Notes: a model not told the origin generated them from the letters alone. DNA of 14,453 bases from Bacteroides ovatus (GCA_030844565.1 JAUUNK010000122.1:1-14453), one strand, 5' to 3'. Counted from the stretch's first letter, positions 1 to 7,487 are shown. Translations and numbers: made by a program.

Positions 1-211
1 GCACCGTCAGTAATAAGAGCTTCTTACTCAATGTGTTCATGATAAATATATTTCTTATAGGGTTGATATTACGAATAAACCTCTTAGTTATCGGATGCAA
101 ATTTATCGGGGATAACGTCGACGGATGTGTACAATTTGTTGGTTTAGGTGGATTTTTTGTTGTTCTATGCTTTTCTTTGCACACTTCGTGGTTTTTTATG
201 CAGAAAGTTCC

Positions 212-219
212 TATCTTTG
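212..219 (+). promoter_or_regulatory. Probable -7 promoter element of the fabI transcript
   Basis: TATCTTTG matches the Bacteroides -7 consensus TAnnTTTG exactly and lies 25 nt before the fabI start codon, giving a short leader. A good -33 TTTG is not visible at the usual 19-21 nt spacing (the region reads CGTGGTTTT), so the upstream half is weak. A partial duplicate, TCTTTGCACA, occurs 40 nt upstream at 174-183 but lacks the leading TA. The preceding 1-211 is A/T-rich and I see no gene in it, only a 5-bp hairpin (TAAGA/TCTTA at 14-26). Confidence 0.6.
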
Positions 220-244
220 CACAAAATTTAACTATTTAAAAGAT

Positions 245-1102
245 ATGAGTTACAACTTACTGAAAGGAAAAAGAGGTATCATTTTCGGTGCTCTGAATGA
301 CCAGTCGATTGCATGGAAAGTAGCTGAGAGAGCTGTGGAAGAAGGTGCAATTATTACATTGTCCAACACTCCGATGGCTATTCGCATGGGTGAAGTCAAT
401 GCTTTGGCAGAGAAGTTGAATTGTCAAGTGATTCCGGCAGATGCTACTAGCGTGGAAGATCTGACGAACGTGTTTAAGACTTCGATGGACGTGCTGGGCG
501 GACAAATTGATTTTGTACTTCATTCTATCGGTATGTCTCCGAACGTGCGTAAGAAACGTACGTATGATGATTTGGACTATGATATGCTGGATAAAACATT
601 GAATATTTCAGCTGTGTCTTTTCATAAGATGCTTCAGGCTGCCAAGAAGTTAAGTGCTATTGCCGATTACGGCTCGGTGGTTGCTTTGAGCTACGTGGCG
701 GCACAACGCACTTTCTTCGGTTACAACGATATGGCAGATGCCAAAGCCTTGTTGGAGTCTATCGCCCGTAGTTTTGGCTATATTTACGGACGTGAGCACA
801 GCGTGCGTGTCAACACCATCTCTCAATCTCCGACGTTCACTACTGCTGGTTCCGGAGTAAAGGGCATGGACAAACTCTATGACTTTGCCAACCGCATGTC
901 TCCCCTGGGCAATGCCAGTGCCGACGAATGTGCCGACTATTGCATCGTGATGTTCTCCGACCTCACCCGCAAAGTGACAATGCAGAATCTTTTCCACGAT
1001 GGAGGTTTCTCCAGTGTAGGTATGAGTCTTCGTGCCATGGCTACTTACGAAAAGGGTCTGGATGAGTATAAAGACGAAAATGGTAACATCATTTACGGAT
1101 AA
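245..1102 (+). CDS. fabI: Enoyl-[acyl-carrier-protein] reductase (NADH), FabI type
   Basis: FabI catalyses the last step of each fatty-acid elongation cycle, reducing trans-2-enoyl-ACP with NAD(P)H in the cytoplasm. The 285-residue product has the atypical short-chain dehydrogenase features of FabI: a nucleotide-binding start GALNDQSIAW (residues 15-24), HSIG (93-96) and the catalytic Tyr-x6-Lys as Tyr160 and Lys167, with a second conserved Tyr150. It is about 20 residues longer than the E. coli enzyme because of a C-terminal extension ending NIIYG. I chose the ATG at 245 because family homology begins there and a -7 promoter lies just upstream; the frame stays open to 125, but that extension would run through the promoter and is not FabI-like. 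The next gene starts 6 nt after the stop. The Gly of HSIG, a known site of triclosan-resistance changes in E. coli, is present. Identification is firm. Confidence 0.96.
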   Translation: MSYNLLKGKRGIIFGALNDQSIAWKVAERAVEEGAIITLSNTPMAIRMGEVNALAEKLNCQVIPADATSVEDLTNVFKTSMDVLGGQIDFVLHSIGMSPNVRKKRTYDDLDYDMLDKTLNISAVSFHKMLQAAKKLSAIADYGSVVALSYVAAQRTFFGYNDMADAKALLESIARSFGYIYGREHSVRVNTISQSPTFTTAGSGVKGMDKLYDFANRMSPLGNASADECADYCIVMFSDLTRKVTMQNLFHDGGFSSVGMSLRAMATYEKGLDEYKDENGNIIYG

Positions 1103-1108
1103 TAAATA

Positions 1109-2113
1109 ATGAAACTACGGATTTCCCTTTTTCTTCTGATTGTGAATATGCTTTTCGCTTCTTGTCGAATGAGCACAGGAGGCAGTGCGAAACCGGAAGA
1201 AAAAGGGATTTCCATTCTTCGTTATGATAAATTATTGAGCGACTACGTGCGTTCCAACAGTTTCTCCGCTATGCAGAAGCTGAATATGGAATATCGTCAG
1301 CCTACCAAGATATTGATTGAAGACGTGCTTGCCATCGGTGGGGTGGGGGATGATTCAATTTCGCAGAGACTTCAGAAGTTTTATTCCGATACTACGCTCT
1401 TGCGATTGATTGCCGATGTGGAAAAGATGTATCCCGACCTTGAAAAGGTGGAAGAAGAGCTGACCCGGGGCTTTAAGAGACTAAAGAAAGAGATTCCTGC
1501 AATACGTGTTCCTCTTATCTATTCTCAAATTTCCGCTTTCAACGAATCCATCATCCTTGTGGACTCCCTACTGGGAATCAGCCTCGATAAATATATGGGT
1601 GAAAATTATCCACTCTATAAACGTTTCTATTACGACTACCAGCGTCGCACTATGCGTCCGGACCGCATCACCTCTGATTGCTTTGCTTTCTATCTCATGG
1701 GACAATATCCCTTTAGACCTGGCGAGGAAAGTTGCTTGGTGGACTTGATGGTTTATTATGGTAAAATCAATTATGTGGTACAACAGTTGTTGGAATATAA
1801 CAAGGTGGGAGATGTGCTGGGATATTCGGAGGAAGAAGAAAAATGGTGTCGTGCCAATGAAAAGGAGGTGTGGAACTACTTTGTGGAAAACGGCTATCTC
1901 TATGCACGCGACCCGATGGTGGTACGCAAATATATGAAATCGGCGCCTTCGGTCAACTTGTTGGGCGAACCTGCACCTGCACTTATCGGTACGTGGCTAG
2001 GCACGCGAATCGTAGCTTTTTACATGAAACGTCATAAAGACACTACCCTGCAAAACTTGCTCGAAAATGCGGATTACCGCCATATTCTGGAAGAATCCGG
2101 TTATAACAAATAA
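1109..2113 (+). CDS. GldB-like lipoprotein
   Basis: The 334-residue product begins with a lipoprotein-type signal (hydrophobic residues 5-17, then Ala-Ser-Cys with Cys19 as the likely lipidated residue; the -3 position is Phe, slightly off the usual Leu). Mature features recall the Bacteroidota GldB family: ILRYDKLL near 36-43, LGISLDKYMG (155-164) followed by YPLYKRF and YQRRTMRP (167-184), and a C-terminal IGTWLGTRIV (293-302) before a helical ILEES end. In Flavobacterium, GldB is a lipoprotein needed for gliding and type IX secretion; many non-gliding Bacteroidota carry homologues of unknown role. No HExxH zinc motif is visible. It starts 6 nt after fabI, so it is probably co-transcribed with it. 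Family placement rests on remembered motif similarity and is likely but not certain; no function in this organism can be given. Confidence 0.75.
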   Translation: MKLRISLFLLIVNMLFASCRMSTGGSAKPEEKGISILRYDKLLSDYVRSNSFSAMQKLNMEYRQPTKILIEDVLAIGGVGDDSISQRLQKFYSDTTLLRLIADVEKMYPDLEKVEEELTRGFKRLKKEIPAIRVPLIYSQISAFNESIILVDSLLGISLDKYMGENYPLYKRFYYDYQRRTMRPDRITSDCFAFYLMGQYPFRPGEESCLVDLMVYYGKINYVVQQLLEYNKVGDVLGYSEEEEKWCRANEKEVWNYFVENGYLYARDPMVVRKYMKSAPSVNLLGEPAPALIGTWLGTRIVAFYMKRHKDTTLQNLLENADYRHILEESGYNK

Positions 2114-2142
2114 AAAGAACTCTTACACATCATCATATTTAC

Positions 2143-2853
2143 ATGGAAACTGCACTTTATTTGATTCCTGTGTTACTGGGGGATACTCCTGTAACCTCTG
2201 TGCTACCTACCTATAATACAGAAATAGTACGCGGTCTCCGCCATTTCATTGTCGAAGACGTGCGTTCAGCACGTCGCTTCCTGAAAAAGGTGGACCGGGA
2301 CATTGACATAGATTCCCTTACTTTTTATCCTCTCAACAAGCACACTTCATCCGAAGATATTTCTAGTTACCTGAAACCCTTGCTCTGTGGAGAGTCGATG
2401 GGAGTGATTTCCGAAGCAGGTTGTCCGGCGGTAGCAGATCCGGGAGCCGATGTAGTGGCTATCGCCCAGCAGAAGAACCTGAAGGTCGTTCCACTTGTAG
2501 GACCTTCTTCTATCATTCTCTCAGTGATGGGTTCGGGCTTCAATGGACAGAGTTTCGCTTTCCATGGATATTTGCCTATCGAATCTGCCGAACGCATGAA
2601 GAAGCTAAAGATGCTGGAACAACGCATCTATGCCGAAAATCAGACGCAACTTTTCATTGAAACTCCGTATCGCAATAATAAAATGGTAGAAGATATTCTA
2701 CATACCTGTCGCCCGCATACCCGTCTGTGCATAGCAGCTAATATCACCTGCGAGGGAGAATATATAAAGACGAAAACGGTGAAAGAGTGGCAGGGACGTG
2801 GCAACGTCCCCGACTTATCTAAGATTCCTTGTATTTTTCTCTTATATAAATAA
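2143..2853 (+). CDS. SAM-dependent methyltransferase, tetrapyrrole methylase fold (RsmI-like)
   Basis: This 236-residue protein has the TP-methylase (RsmI-type) fold: opening strand LYLIPV (5-10), EDVR (38-41; RsmI proteins have EDTR here), a glycine-rich cofactor loop SEAGCPAVADPG (90-101), VGPSS (119-123) and ETPYR (173-177; EST.R in RsmI). RsmI 2'-O-methylates C1402 of 16S rRNA. This protein is about 50 residues shorter than E. coli RsmI, lacks the C-terminal helical region, and has LLGDTP where RsmI has the conserved PIGNL loop. It may therefore be a Bacteroidota-specific paralogue with another substrate, so I give no gene symbol. It follows the GldB-like gene by 29 nt in the same direction. 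Its last 35 nt overlap the convergent membrane/Nudix-like gene, and a perfect 7-bp hairpin lies within its final codons. Confidence 0.85.
   Translation: METALYLIPVLLGDTPVTSVLPTYNTEIVRGLRHFIVEDVRSARRFLKKVDRDIDIDSLTFYPLNKHTSSEDISSYLKPLLCGESMGVISEAGCPAVADPGADVVAIAQQKNLKVVPLVGPSSIILSVMGSGFNGQSFAFHGYLPIESAERMKKLKMLEQRIYAENQTQLFIETPYRNNKMVEDILHTCRPHTRLCIAANITCEGEYIKTKTVKEWQGRGNVPDLSKIPCIFLLYK
2793..2810. terminator. Perfect stem-loop at a convergent gene overlap (possible terminator)
   Basis: GGGACGT (2793-2799) and ACGTCCC (2804-2810) form a 7-bp stem with a 4-nt loop. It lies inside the 3' end of the methyltransferase gene and 8 nt beyond the stop codon of the minus-strand gene ending at 2819, the usual place for a terminator of that gene. 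Neither side has a real U-tract (TGCCACTCTTTC in the minus direction), so it is not a canonical intrinsic terminator. It may instead block transcription or protect 3' ends of the convergent mRNAs. Confidence 0.35.
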
Positions 2854-3943
2854 CTTCTTTCAAGTGTTCGAACTCCTCTTCGAAGCAGCCGCCGAAATAG
2901 TTCTTGCCTAAGTTATCTTTTATCTGTTCAAAGGTCCATAGTTTGCTGCCGGGATAGCGACTGCTGCAAAGAGCGGAGTCGTCTTTTACTTCGTAGATGT
3001 AGAGGTAGACAAGTCGTTTGGTTATGTCGTTCTCAAACTCATGCATCAAGCTGAAATGTGCCTCTCCAGGTTCCGCTTCAGAGAGAGTTGTAGGAAGAAT
3101 TCTTTCCAGTGCTTCCGGTAAAGTCTCGCCATAATGGAGGATGGTTTCTGCGGGGAGGTCTACTTTGCCACCGTCTACCAGACATTTCTCGGGACGTTGG
3201 CAAAGGAAGAGCATTCCGTGGGTGACGACAGCAACGCGCACAACCGGATAAAGTATGTCTTTCTTTCTCCTGATAACTTCGGAGGAAATAGTCTTCCCGA
3301 TGACATCTCCTTTATTATTTACTATAGGCATATACTCTACATGCTGCATAAGATGGTTGAAGTATTTGATGGCATAGTAGTTAAGGGCAATACACGTCAG
3401 GAAAAGTAGGAAAGGGAACAAATGAAAAACGATAAATCCTACTATCCGATTGATGCCCGACATGGAGAATAACATCACTATAACTATGATGATGAGGTGG
3501 AGTACACCCAGCAGCAATGCCATACGCATAGATACGATGCTCGCTTCGATTCCTTGCGATATGAAACGCGGACCAGTGGTCTTCTCTTCGCCAAAATGAA
3601 TAAGAAGCTTATGTCGCAAACTATAGAGGGTAGCTATCACCACCATTATGGCAACCTCCATAGTAATGGGCAGCTCTCCTTCAGGTATTATATCCGTAGG
3701 AAGCAACGTTCCCAGAGAAAACAGTAGCATCAGTCCGGTAGAAGCATACAGAATGAGGTTTGGTAACTTTTTTATTTTTAAAATGGTATGCCTTAATACC
3801 TCGAGGATGCCAATGGCAGCGCCGATATAGATGGCCATATCTTGTGAGGTTAGTTCACTCAGGACAATAGAAGTGAGGATGGGGATAAACCCCATTGACG
3901 TGTTGAACGCCGGCGATAGTATTTGTTGTGAATGCTGTTTCAT
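2819..3943 (-). CDS. Six-helix membrane protein with C-terminal degenerate Nudix-like domain
   Basis: The 374-residue product has two parts. Residues about 15-192 hold six likely membrane helices (near 17-31, 36-54, 63-81, 94-108, 138-161 and 167-192). Residues about 205-374 resemble a Nudix fold: an opening strand YPVVRVAVV, LFLCQRP (245-251), GGKVDLP (258-264), GETLPEALERIL (272-283), later strands LVYLYIYEV and a hydrophobic C-terminus. The active Nudix box needs REx2EExG after the GET segment; here the place reads RILPTTLSEAE, so the metal-binding glutamates are absent and hydrolase activity is doubtful. The domain may be a sensor or binding module. ATG at 3943 is the first in-frame start after lipA, whose stop is 54 nt upstream; no promoter is obvious between them, so it is probably co-transcribed with lipA. 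Its last 35 nt overlap the convergent methyltransferase gene. Function unknown. Confidence 0.8.
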   Translation of the reverse strand: MKQHSQQILSPAFNTSMGFIPILTSIVLSELTSQDMAIYIGAAIGILEVLRHTILKIKKLPNLILYASTGLMLLFSLGTLLPTDIIPEGELPITMEVAIMVVIATLYSLRHKLLIHFGEEKTTGPRFISQGIEASIVSMRMALLLGVLHLIIIVIVMLFSMSGINRIVGFIVFHLFPFLLFLTCIALNYYAIKYFNHLMQHVEYMPIVNNKGDVIGKTISSEVIRRKKDILYPVVRVAVVTHGMLFLCQRPEKCLVDGGKVDLPAETILHYGETLPEALERILPTTLSEAEPGEAHFSLMHEFENDITKRLVYLYIYEVKDDSALCSSRYPGSKLWTFEQIKDNLGKNYFGGCFEEEFEHLKEVIYIREKYKES

Positions 3944-3997
3944 TGTGTCTTTGCAGGCTTGTGCTTTTTTAATAAAACAATTTAGTGATTATTTTGT

Positions 3998-4849
3998 TCA
4001 TTTTATTATGCATTTATCTGCATGATAAGAAGAACGTACGAGAGGAGCGCTCTCTACCTGGCGGAATCCCTTTTCCAATCCTATACGTTTGTACTCAGCA
4101 AATTGCGCCGGAGTGACATATTCTGCTACAGGATAGTGGCGGTGGCTGGGTTGCAAGTATTGACCGATTGTGAGTATATGACAGCCTGCGGTTCGCAGGT
4201 CGTCCATTAAAGTTTCCACCTCAGCAGGTGTTTCGCCTAGCCCCACCATGATACCGCTTTTGGTTATAGTGGCACTTTCGGCAATCTGCTGTAGCACCCG
4301 CAGGCTGGTGTCGTAATTGGCTGCGCTTCTCACCAGGGGGCTAATGCGGCGCACTGTTTCCATGTTATGTGAAATGATGTCGGGGCGGGCGGCGATGACT
4401 TGTCCTACAAGTTCCGCGCGTCCCTGAAAATCGGGAATTAGCACTTCAATTGTAGTACGTGGGTTGAGCCGTTTGATTTCTTCAATTGTACGCGTCCAGT
4501 GGGCGGCTCCCAAATCGGGCAAATCATCTCGGTCTACTGAAGTGATTACAGCATGTTCCAGATGCATCAAAGCAACGGATTCCGCTACGTGTGTAGGTTC
4601 GTCGGCGTCCAGGGGAAGGGGGCGTCCACTTGATGTGTTGCAGAATTTACAGCAACGGGTGCAAATGTCTCCTCCAATCATGAAAGTGGCTGTTCCTCTT
4701 CCCCAGCACTCCCCCATATTCGGACAACGCCCGCTACTACAAATGGTATGTAGGCAATGGGAGTCTACGATACGTTTGGTTTCCGTGTATCGTTCGTTGG
4801 CACCAATGTTAATTTTCAGCCATTCCGGCTTACGTACTCTTTGACTCAT
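3998..4849 (-). CDS. lipA: Lipoyl synthase (radical SAM, octanoyl sulfurtransferase)
   Basis: LipA inserts two sulfur atoms into protein-bound octanoyl groups, making the lipoyl cofactor of 2-oxoacid dehydrogenases and the glycine cleavage system. The 283-residue protein has both diagnostic clusters: the auxiliary Fe-S cluster motif Cx4Cx5C (Cys37, Cys42, Cys48) and the radical-SAM Cx3Cx2C (Cys63, Cys67, Cys70), plus the C-terminal RSSY (272-275) that ligates the auxiliary cluster. Cys66, next to the radical-SAM cysteine, is an extra cysteine where many homologues have Arg or Ser. The ATG at 4849 is chosen because the open frame continues upstream to 5131 only with low-complexity, non-LipA sequence; from 4849 the length fits the family. 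A 339-nt gene-free stretch separates it from the DPP-IV gene upstream. No lipB is in the window, so the octanoyl donor route is not shown. Confidence 0.96.
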   Translation of the reverse strand: MSQRVRKPEWLKINIGANERYTETKRIVDSHCLHTICSSGRCPNMGECWGRGTATFMIGGDICTRCCKFCNTSSGRPLPLDADEPTHVAESVALMHLEHAVITSVDRDDLPDLGAAHWTRTIEEIKRLNPRTTIEVLIPDFQGRAELVGQVIAARPDIISHNMETVRRISPLVRSAANYDTSLRVLQQIAESATITKSGIMVGLGETPAEVETLMDDLRTAGCHILTIGQYLQPSHRHYPVAEYVTPAQFAEYKRIGLEKGFRQVESAPLVRSSYHADKCIIK

Positions 4850-5119
4850 ATTTTTACATATAAGGGGCAGAATAGATAGAACCGCCCCCAAAAAGTTTGC
4901 TAATTTAGTAAAAAGAATTAGAATAACAAGGTATGAATGAGTAATGATGATATTTTGTATCGCTTTTTGGGTAAAATGTATATTATTACCCCTTCTTTTA
5001 TTAGTTTCTCCCCTATAGAAAGAGAGAATGGAAAGTAAATAAGCCAGGTCTGTGGCAGGAGGAAAGATGGGTGTGTAGATTGGTAAATATTTCTTTTGTT
5101 TGTTGATTCGGGGAAATGT
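4850..5119 (-). other. Gene-free region upstream of lipA (long leader or undetected promoter)
   Basis: This stretch between the DPP-IV terminator and lipA is A/T-rich and holds no convincing gene; open frames crossing it resemble nothing and have no sensible start. No exact TAnnTTTG element occurs on the minus strand, so the lipA promoter is not identified (TACATTTT near 4981-4974 is one mismatch away). One structural feature stands out: GGGGC (4864-4868) pairs with GCCCC (4884-4888) around a 15-nt loop, placed 14 nt before the lipA start codon. Confidence 0.4.
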
Positions 5120-5168
5120 AAAAAAGACCAATCGAAGTTTTCTGGAAAACCTCTCAATTGGTCTTTTA
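5120..5168 (-). terminator. Intrinsic terminator of the DPP-IV gene with nested inner hairpin
   Basis: AAAAGACCAAT (5122-5132) and ATTGGTCTTTT (5157-5167) form a perfect 11-bp stem. The 24-nt loop contains its own dyad, GTTTTC (5137-5142) and GAAAAC (5145-5150). Read on the minus strand, the stem ends in six T residues (5125-5120), as for a Rho-independent terminator, and begins 21 nt after the DPP-IV stop codon. On the plus strand the T-run is shorter (5164-5167), so activity is expected mainly in the minus direction. Confidence 0.8.
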
Positions 5169-5188
5169 TTGGGAAAGTAAAAACGGGA

Positions 5189-7411
5189 TTAGTTTTTATT
5201 ATTAAGATGGCGCTGGAAGAAATCCGTTATCCGGGTGTAAAGATGGTGGCGGGTGTTTCCTCCATAAATGCTATGGTTGCGATTGGTATATGTTTGCATT
5301 TCAAACTGTATACCCAGTTGTACCAGATGTTCCTTGTATTCTTCAAAATTCTGGATGTGTACGTTGTCGTCTGCCGTCCCATGCACTAATAAAAGTTTGC
5401 CATGCAGTTTATCGGCGCGACTGAAGGCAGAAGAGGCTTTGTAGCCTTCCGCATTTTCTTTGGGAGTCCGCATGAAACGTTCCGTGTAGATGGAATCATA
5501 GAAACGCCAGTCGGTGGGAGCGGCTACTGCTACTCCGGCTTTGAATACGGGAGTTCCCTCGCTCATGCTCATCAGGGTCATGTATCCGCCATAGCTCCAT
5601 CCCCAAATGCCGATGCGGTCTTTATCTACATAAGGCAACGAGCCGAGATAAAGGGCGGTTTCCACCTGGTCTTTCGCTTCTTTCACACCGATTTTTAAGT
5701 AAGTACACTTTTCGAAAGCTTCACCGCGACCACCTGTACCGCGTCCGTCTACACAAGCTACTACGTAGCCCAGGCTCGCCATGTAAGTCTCCCAGCTAAT
5801 TCCCCAGCTATCTACAACTTGTTGCGAACCGGGACCACTGTATTGATACATTAACACTGGATACTTTTTGGAAGCGGAGAAGCCTACAGGCTTCATCATC
5901 CATCCATTTAGCGTCACTCCGTCCGAAGTGCGGAAAGTGAAAAACTCTTTCTGTGGAATGGCATATTGTGCCAGTTGTTGCTTAAGTTTCTCATTGGTGA
6001 CAAGCGTTTTGAGCGTTTTGCCCGTCTGGTCGTTTAGCGTGACGATGAGCGGGGTGTTGATACTTGAATATTTGTTCATGAAGTATTTCATCGACGTACT
6101 GAAGATGGCATTGTTGGTTCCTACTTTCTGGGAAAGTTTAATTTTCTTTCCTTTACGGTCCACTTTGTAGACAGCTTGGCGCAAAGGACTTTCTTCATTG
6201 CTGGTGTAGTAGAACGAACCGTCTTCTTCGCTGTAGCCTAGGAATTCTTTTACTTCATATTTTCCTCCGGTTACCCGTTTCACTAAATTGCCTCCCATGC
6301 TGTACCAATAGAGGTGTGCATATCCATTCTTTTCGCTCAGGAAGCTGAAATTATCGGGATAGAAGCGGATATTGTCAAATACATTCTCTTTGATATAATA
6401 CTGCGATTCGTCACGGAGAATCAGCTTGCATACGGTGGAGCGTGGGTCAGCAAAGTAGAGGTCGAAGCGGTCTTGGTGGCGGTTAAGGGTCATCACTGCC
6501 AGCTTGTTAGCATCTTTGGTGAAACGGATACGAGGAATGTAGCCGTCGGCATCCAGAGGGAGTTTCATTGTGCGGGTGACACGTGACTTGATGTCGAAGG
6601 TTCGCACTTCTACTTTAGAGTTTGGGTAGCCTGCCTTTGGATATTTATAAGAATATTCTCCCGGGTAGTCGCTTAGTGCATCAATGCGTGGAGCTTCGCC
6701 GGCAAAGAATGTGAAGGCGTAGGTGGGAACCTGCGATTCGTCAAAGCGTACATAAGCTAACATTGTGTTGTCGGCATTGAACTCTAGGGCACGGTTAAAA
6801 CCGAATTCTTCTTCATATACCCAGTCGGGGATACCGTTGATAATGGAATTTTTCTTTCCGTCTTCTGTCACTTGACTTTCGCTGTTACCATAGAGCAGCT
6901 TCACGAGAAAGATGTTGTTGTCGCGTACGAAAGCTATCATGGTACCATCCGGAGAAAAGACGGGGACTTGTTGGGGACCTCCATCCGAGAGCCGTTCAAT
7001 GATATTATGGGTGGTTACTCCGTCCATGTTGCGTTTTAAAGGGTATATATAGTGGACGGCCGTATAGGAACGTCTATAAATAGGAGTAGTTTCAGTAGCA
7101 ATTAGCAGCTTCTGTCCGTCGGGAGAAAACTGGTAACTGTCGAAATGCTTGAAATCGCATTCGCGTGCTGTTGCCACGTCGAAAAGCACTTCTACTTTCT
7201 CTCCAGTGCGGAAAGAATATTTAATGATTTGCGTGCCGTTGCCATTCATTTGTGTATAATGTTCGCCATCGGGCATAGGAATCACTCCGTATATGTTTTC
7301 TGCACGGAAATGTCCTGAGGTAACGTCTTTCAGGCTTAAAGCCTTGCCTCCCTGTGCTATTGCGGACAGGCAGAAGAGGCTGAGAAATAAGAAAAGGGTA
7401 ATCTTTCTCAT
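5189..7411 (-). CDS. Dipeptidyl peptidase IV (S9 family serine peptidase), exported
   Basis: DPP-IV removes Xaa-Pro or Xaa-Ala dipeptides from peptide N-termini. The 740-residue protein has a signal peptide (Arg2-Lys3, hydrophobic 4-16, likely cleavage after AIA at residue 19), an N-terminal beta-propeller carrying the N-terminus-binding glutamates in WVYEEEF (Glu200-202), and a C-terminal alpha/beta hydrolase domain. Catalytic residues by motif: Ser606 in GWSYGG, Asp681 in GTADDNVH and His713 in NRNHSIYGG; Tyr524 in YSGPGS is the likely oxyanion residue, and YDSIYTERF (638-646) matches the S1-pocket segment. The Asp-His spacing equals that in human DPP4. I chose ATG at 7411; a GTG in frame at 7420 would add only three residues. 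It has its own promoter (7457-7487) and terminator (5120-5168), so it is probably monocistronic. It is transcribed divergently from blaI/M56. Expected location: periplasm or outer surface. Bacteroides homologues are known as true DPP-IV enzymes. Confidence 0.94.
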   Translation of the reverse strand: MRKITLFLFLSLFCLSAIAQGGKALSLKDVTSGHFRAENIYGVIPMPDGEHYTQMNGNGTQIIKYSFRTGEKVEVLFDVATARECDFKHFDSYQFSPDGQKLLIATETTPIYRRSYTAVHYIYPLKRNMDGVTTHNIIERLSDGGPQQVPVFSPDGTMIAFVRDNNIFLVKLLYGNSESQVTEDGKKNSIINGIPDWVYEEEFGFNRALEFNADNTMLAYVRFDESQVPTYAFTFFAGEAPRIDALSDYPGEYSYKYPKAGYPNSKVEVRTFDIKSRVTRTMKLPLDADGYIPRIRFTKDANKLAVMTLNRHQDRFDLYFADPRSTVCKLILRDESQYYIKENVFDNIRFYPDNFSFLSEKNGYAHLYWYSMGGNLVKRVTGGKYEVKEFLGYSEEDGSFYYTSNEESPLRQAVYKVDRKGKKIKLSQKVGTNNAIFSTSMKYFMNKYSSINTPLIVTLNDQTGKTLKTLVTNEKLKQQLAQYAIPQKEFFTFRTSDGVTLNGWMMKPVGFSASKKYPVLMYQYSGPGSQQVVDSWGISWETYMASLGYVVACVDGRGTGGRGEAFEKCTYLKIGVKEAKDQVETALYLGSLPYVDKDRIGIWGWSYGGYMTLMSMSEGTPVFKAGVAVAAPTDWRFYDSIYTERFMRTPKENAEGYKASSAFSRADKLHGKLLLVHGTADDNVHIQNFEEYKEHLVQLGIQFEMQTYTNRNHSIYGGNTRHHLYTRITDFFQRHLNNKN

Positions 7412-7456
7412 GTGTGTCACTTATATTTGTTTTAATTAGGATTAGCGTTTATGTTG

Positions 7457-7487
7457 CAAAAATAGCAATAAACTTAAATACCCCAAA
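7457..7487 (-). promoter_or_regulatory. Bacteroides-type promoter of the DPP-IV gene
   Basis: On the minus strand, TTTG (7487-7484) is followed after exactly 19 nt by TATTTTTG (7464-7457), matching the Bacteroides -33 TTTG and -7 TAnnTTTG elements with standard spacing. Transcription would start near 7450, giving a leader of about 40 nt before the ATG at 7411. This is the clearest promoter in the window. Its upstream edge is 30 bp from the dyad cluster that precedes blaI. Confidence 0.8.

Noticed and set aside
33..239. Small hydrophobic open frame of 68 codons before fabI
   Set aside because: It crosses the fabI promoter, has no recognisable family and its composition fits A/T-rich non-coding DNA.
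4850..5131. 94-residue N-terminal extension of lipA in the same frame
   Set aside because: The added sequence resembles nothing in LipA, runs through a gene-free region and reaches into the DPP-IV terminator; the ATG at 4849 gives the normal family length.
4918..5157. Minus-strand open frame of 79 codons between DPP-IV and lipA
   Set aside because: It covers most of the terminator hairpin and shows no domain or signal; it is likely chance.
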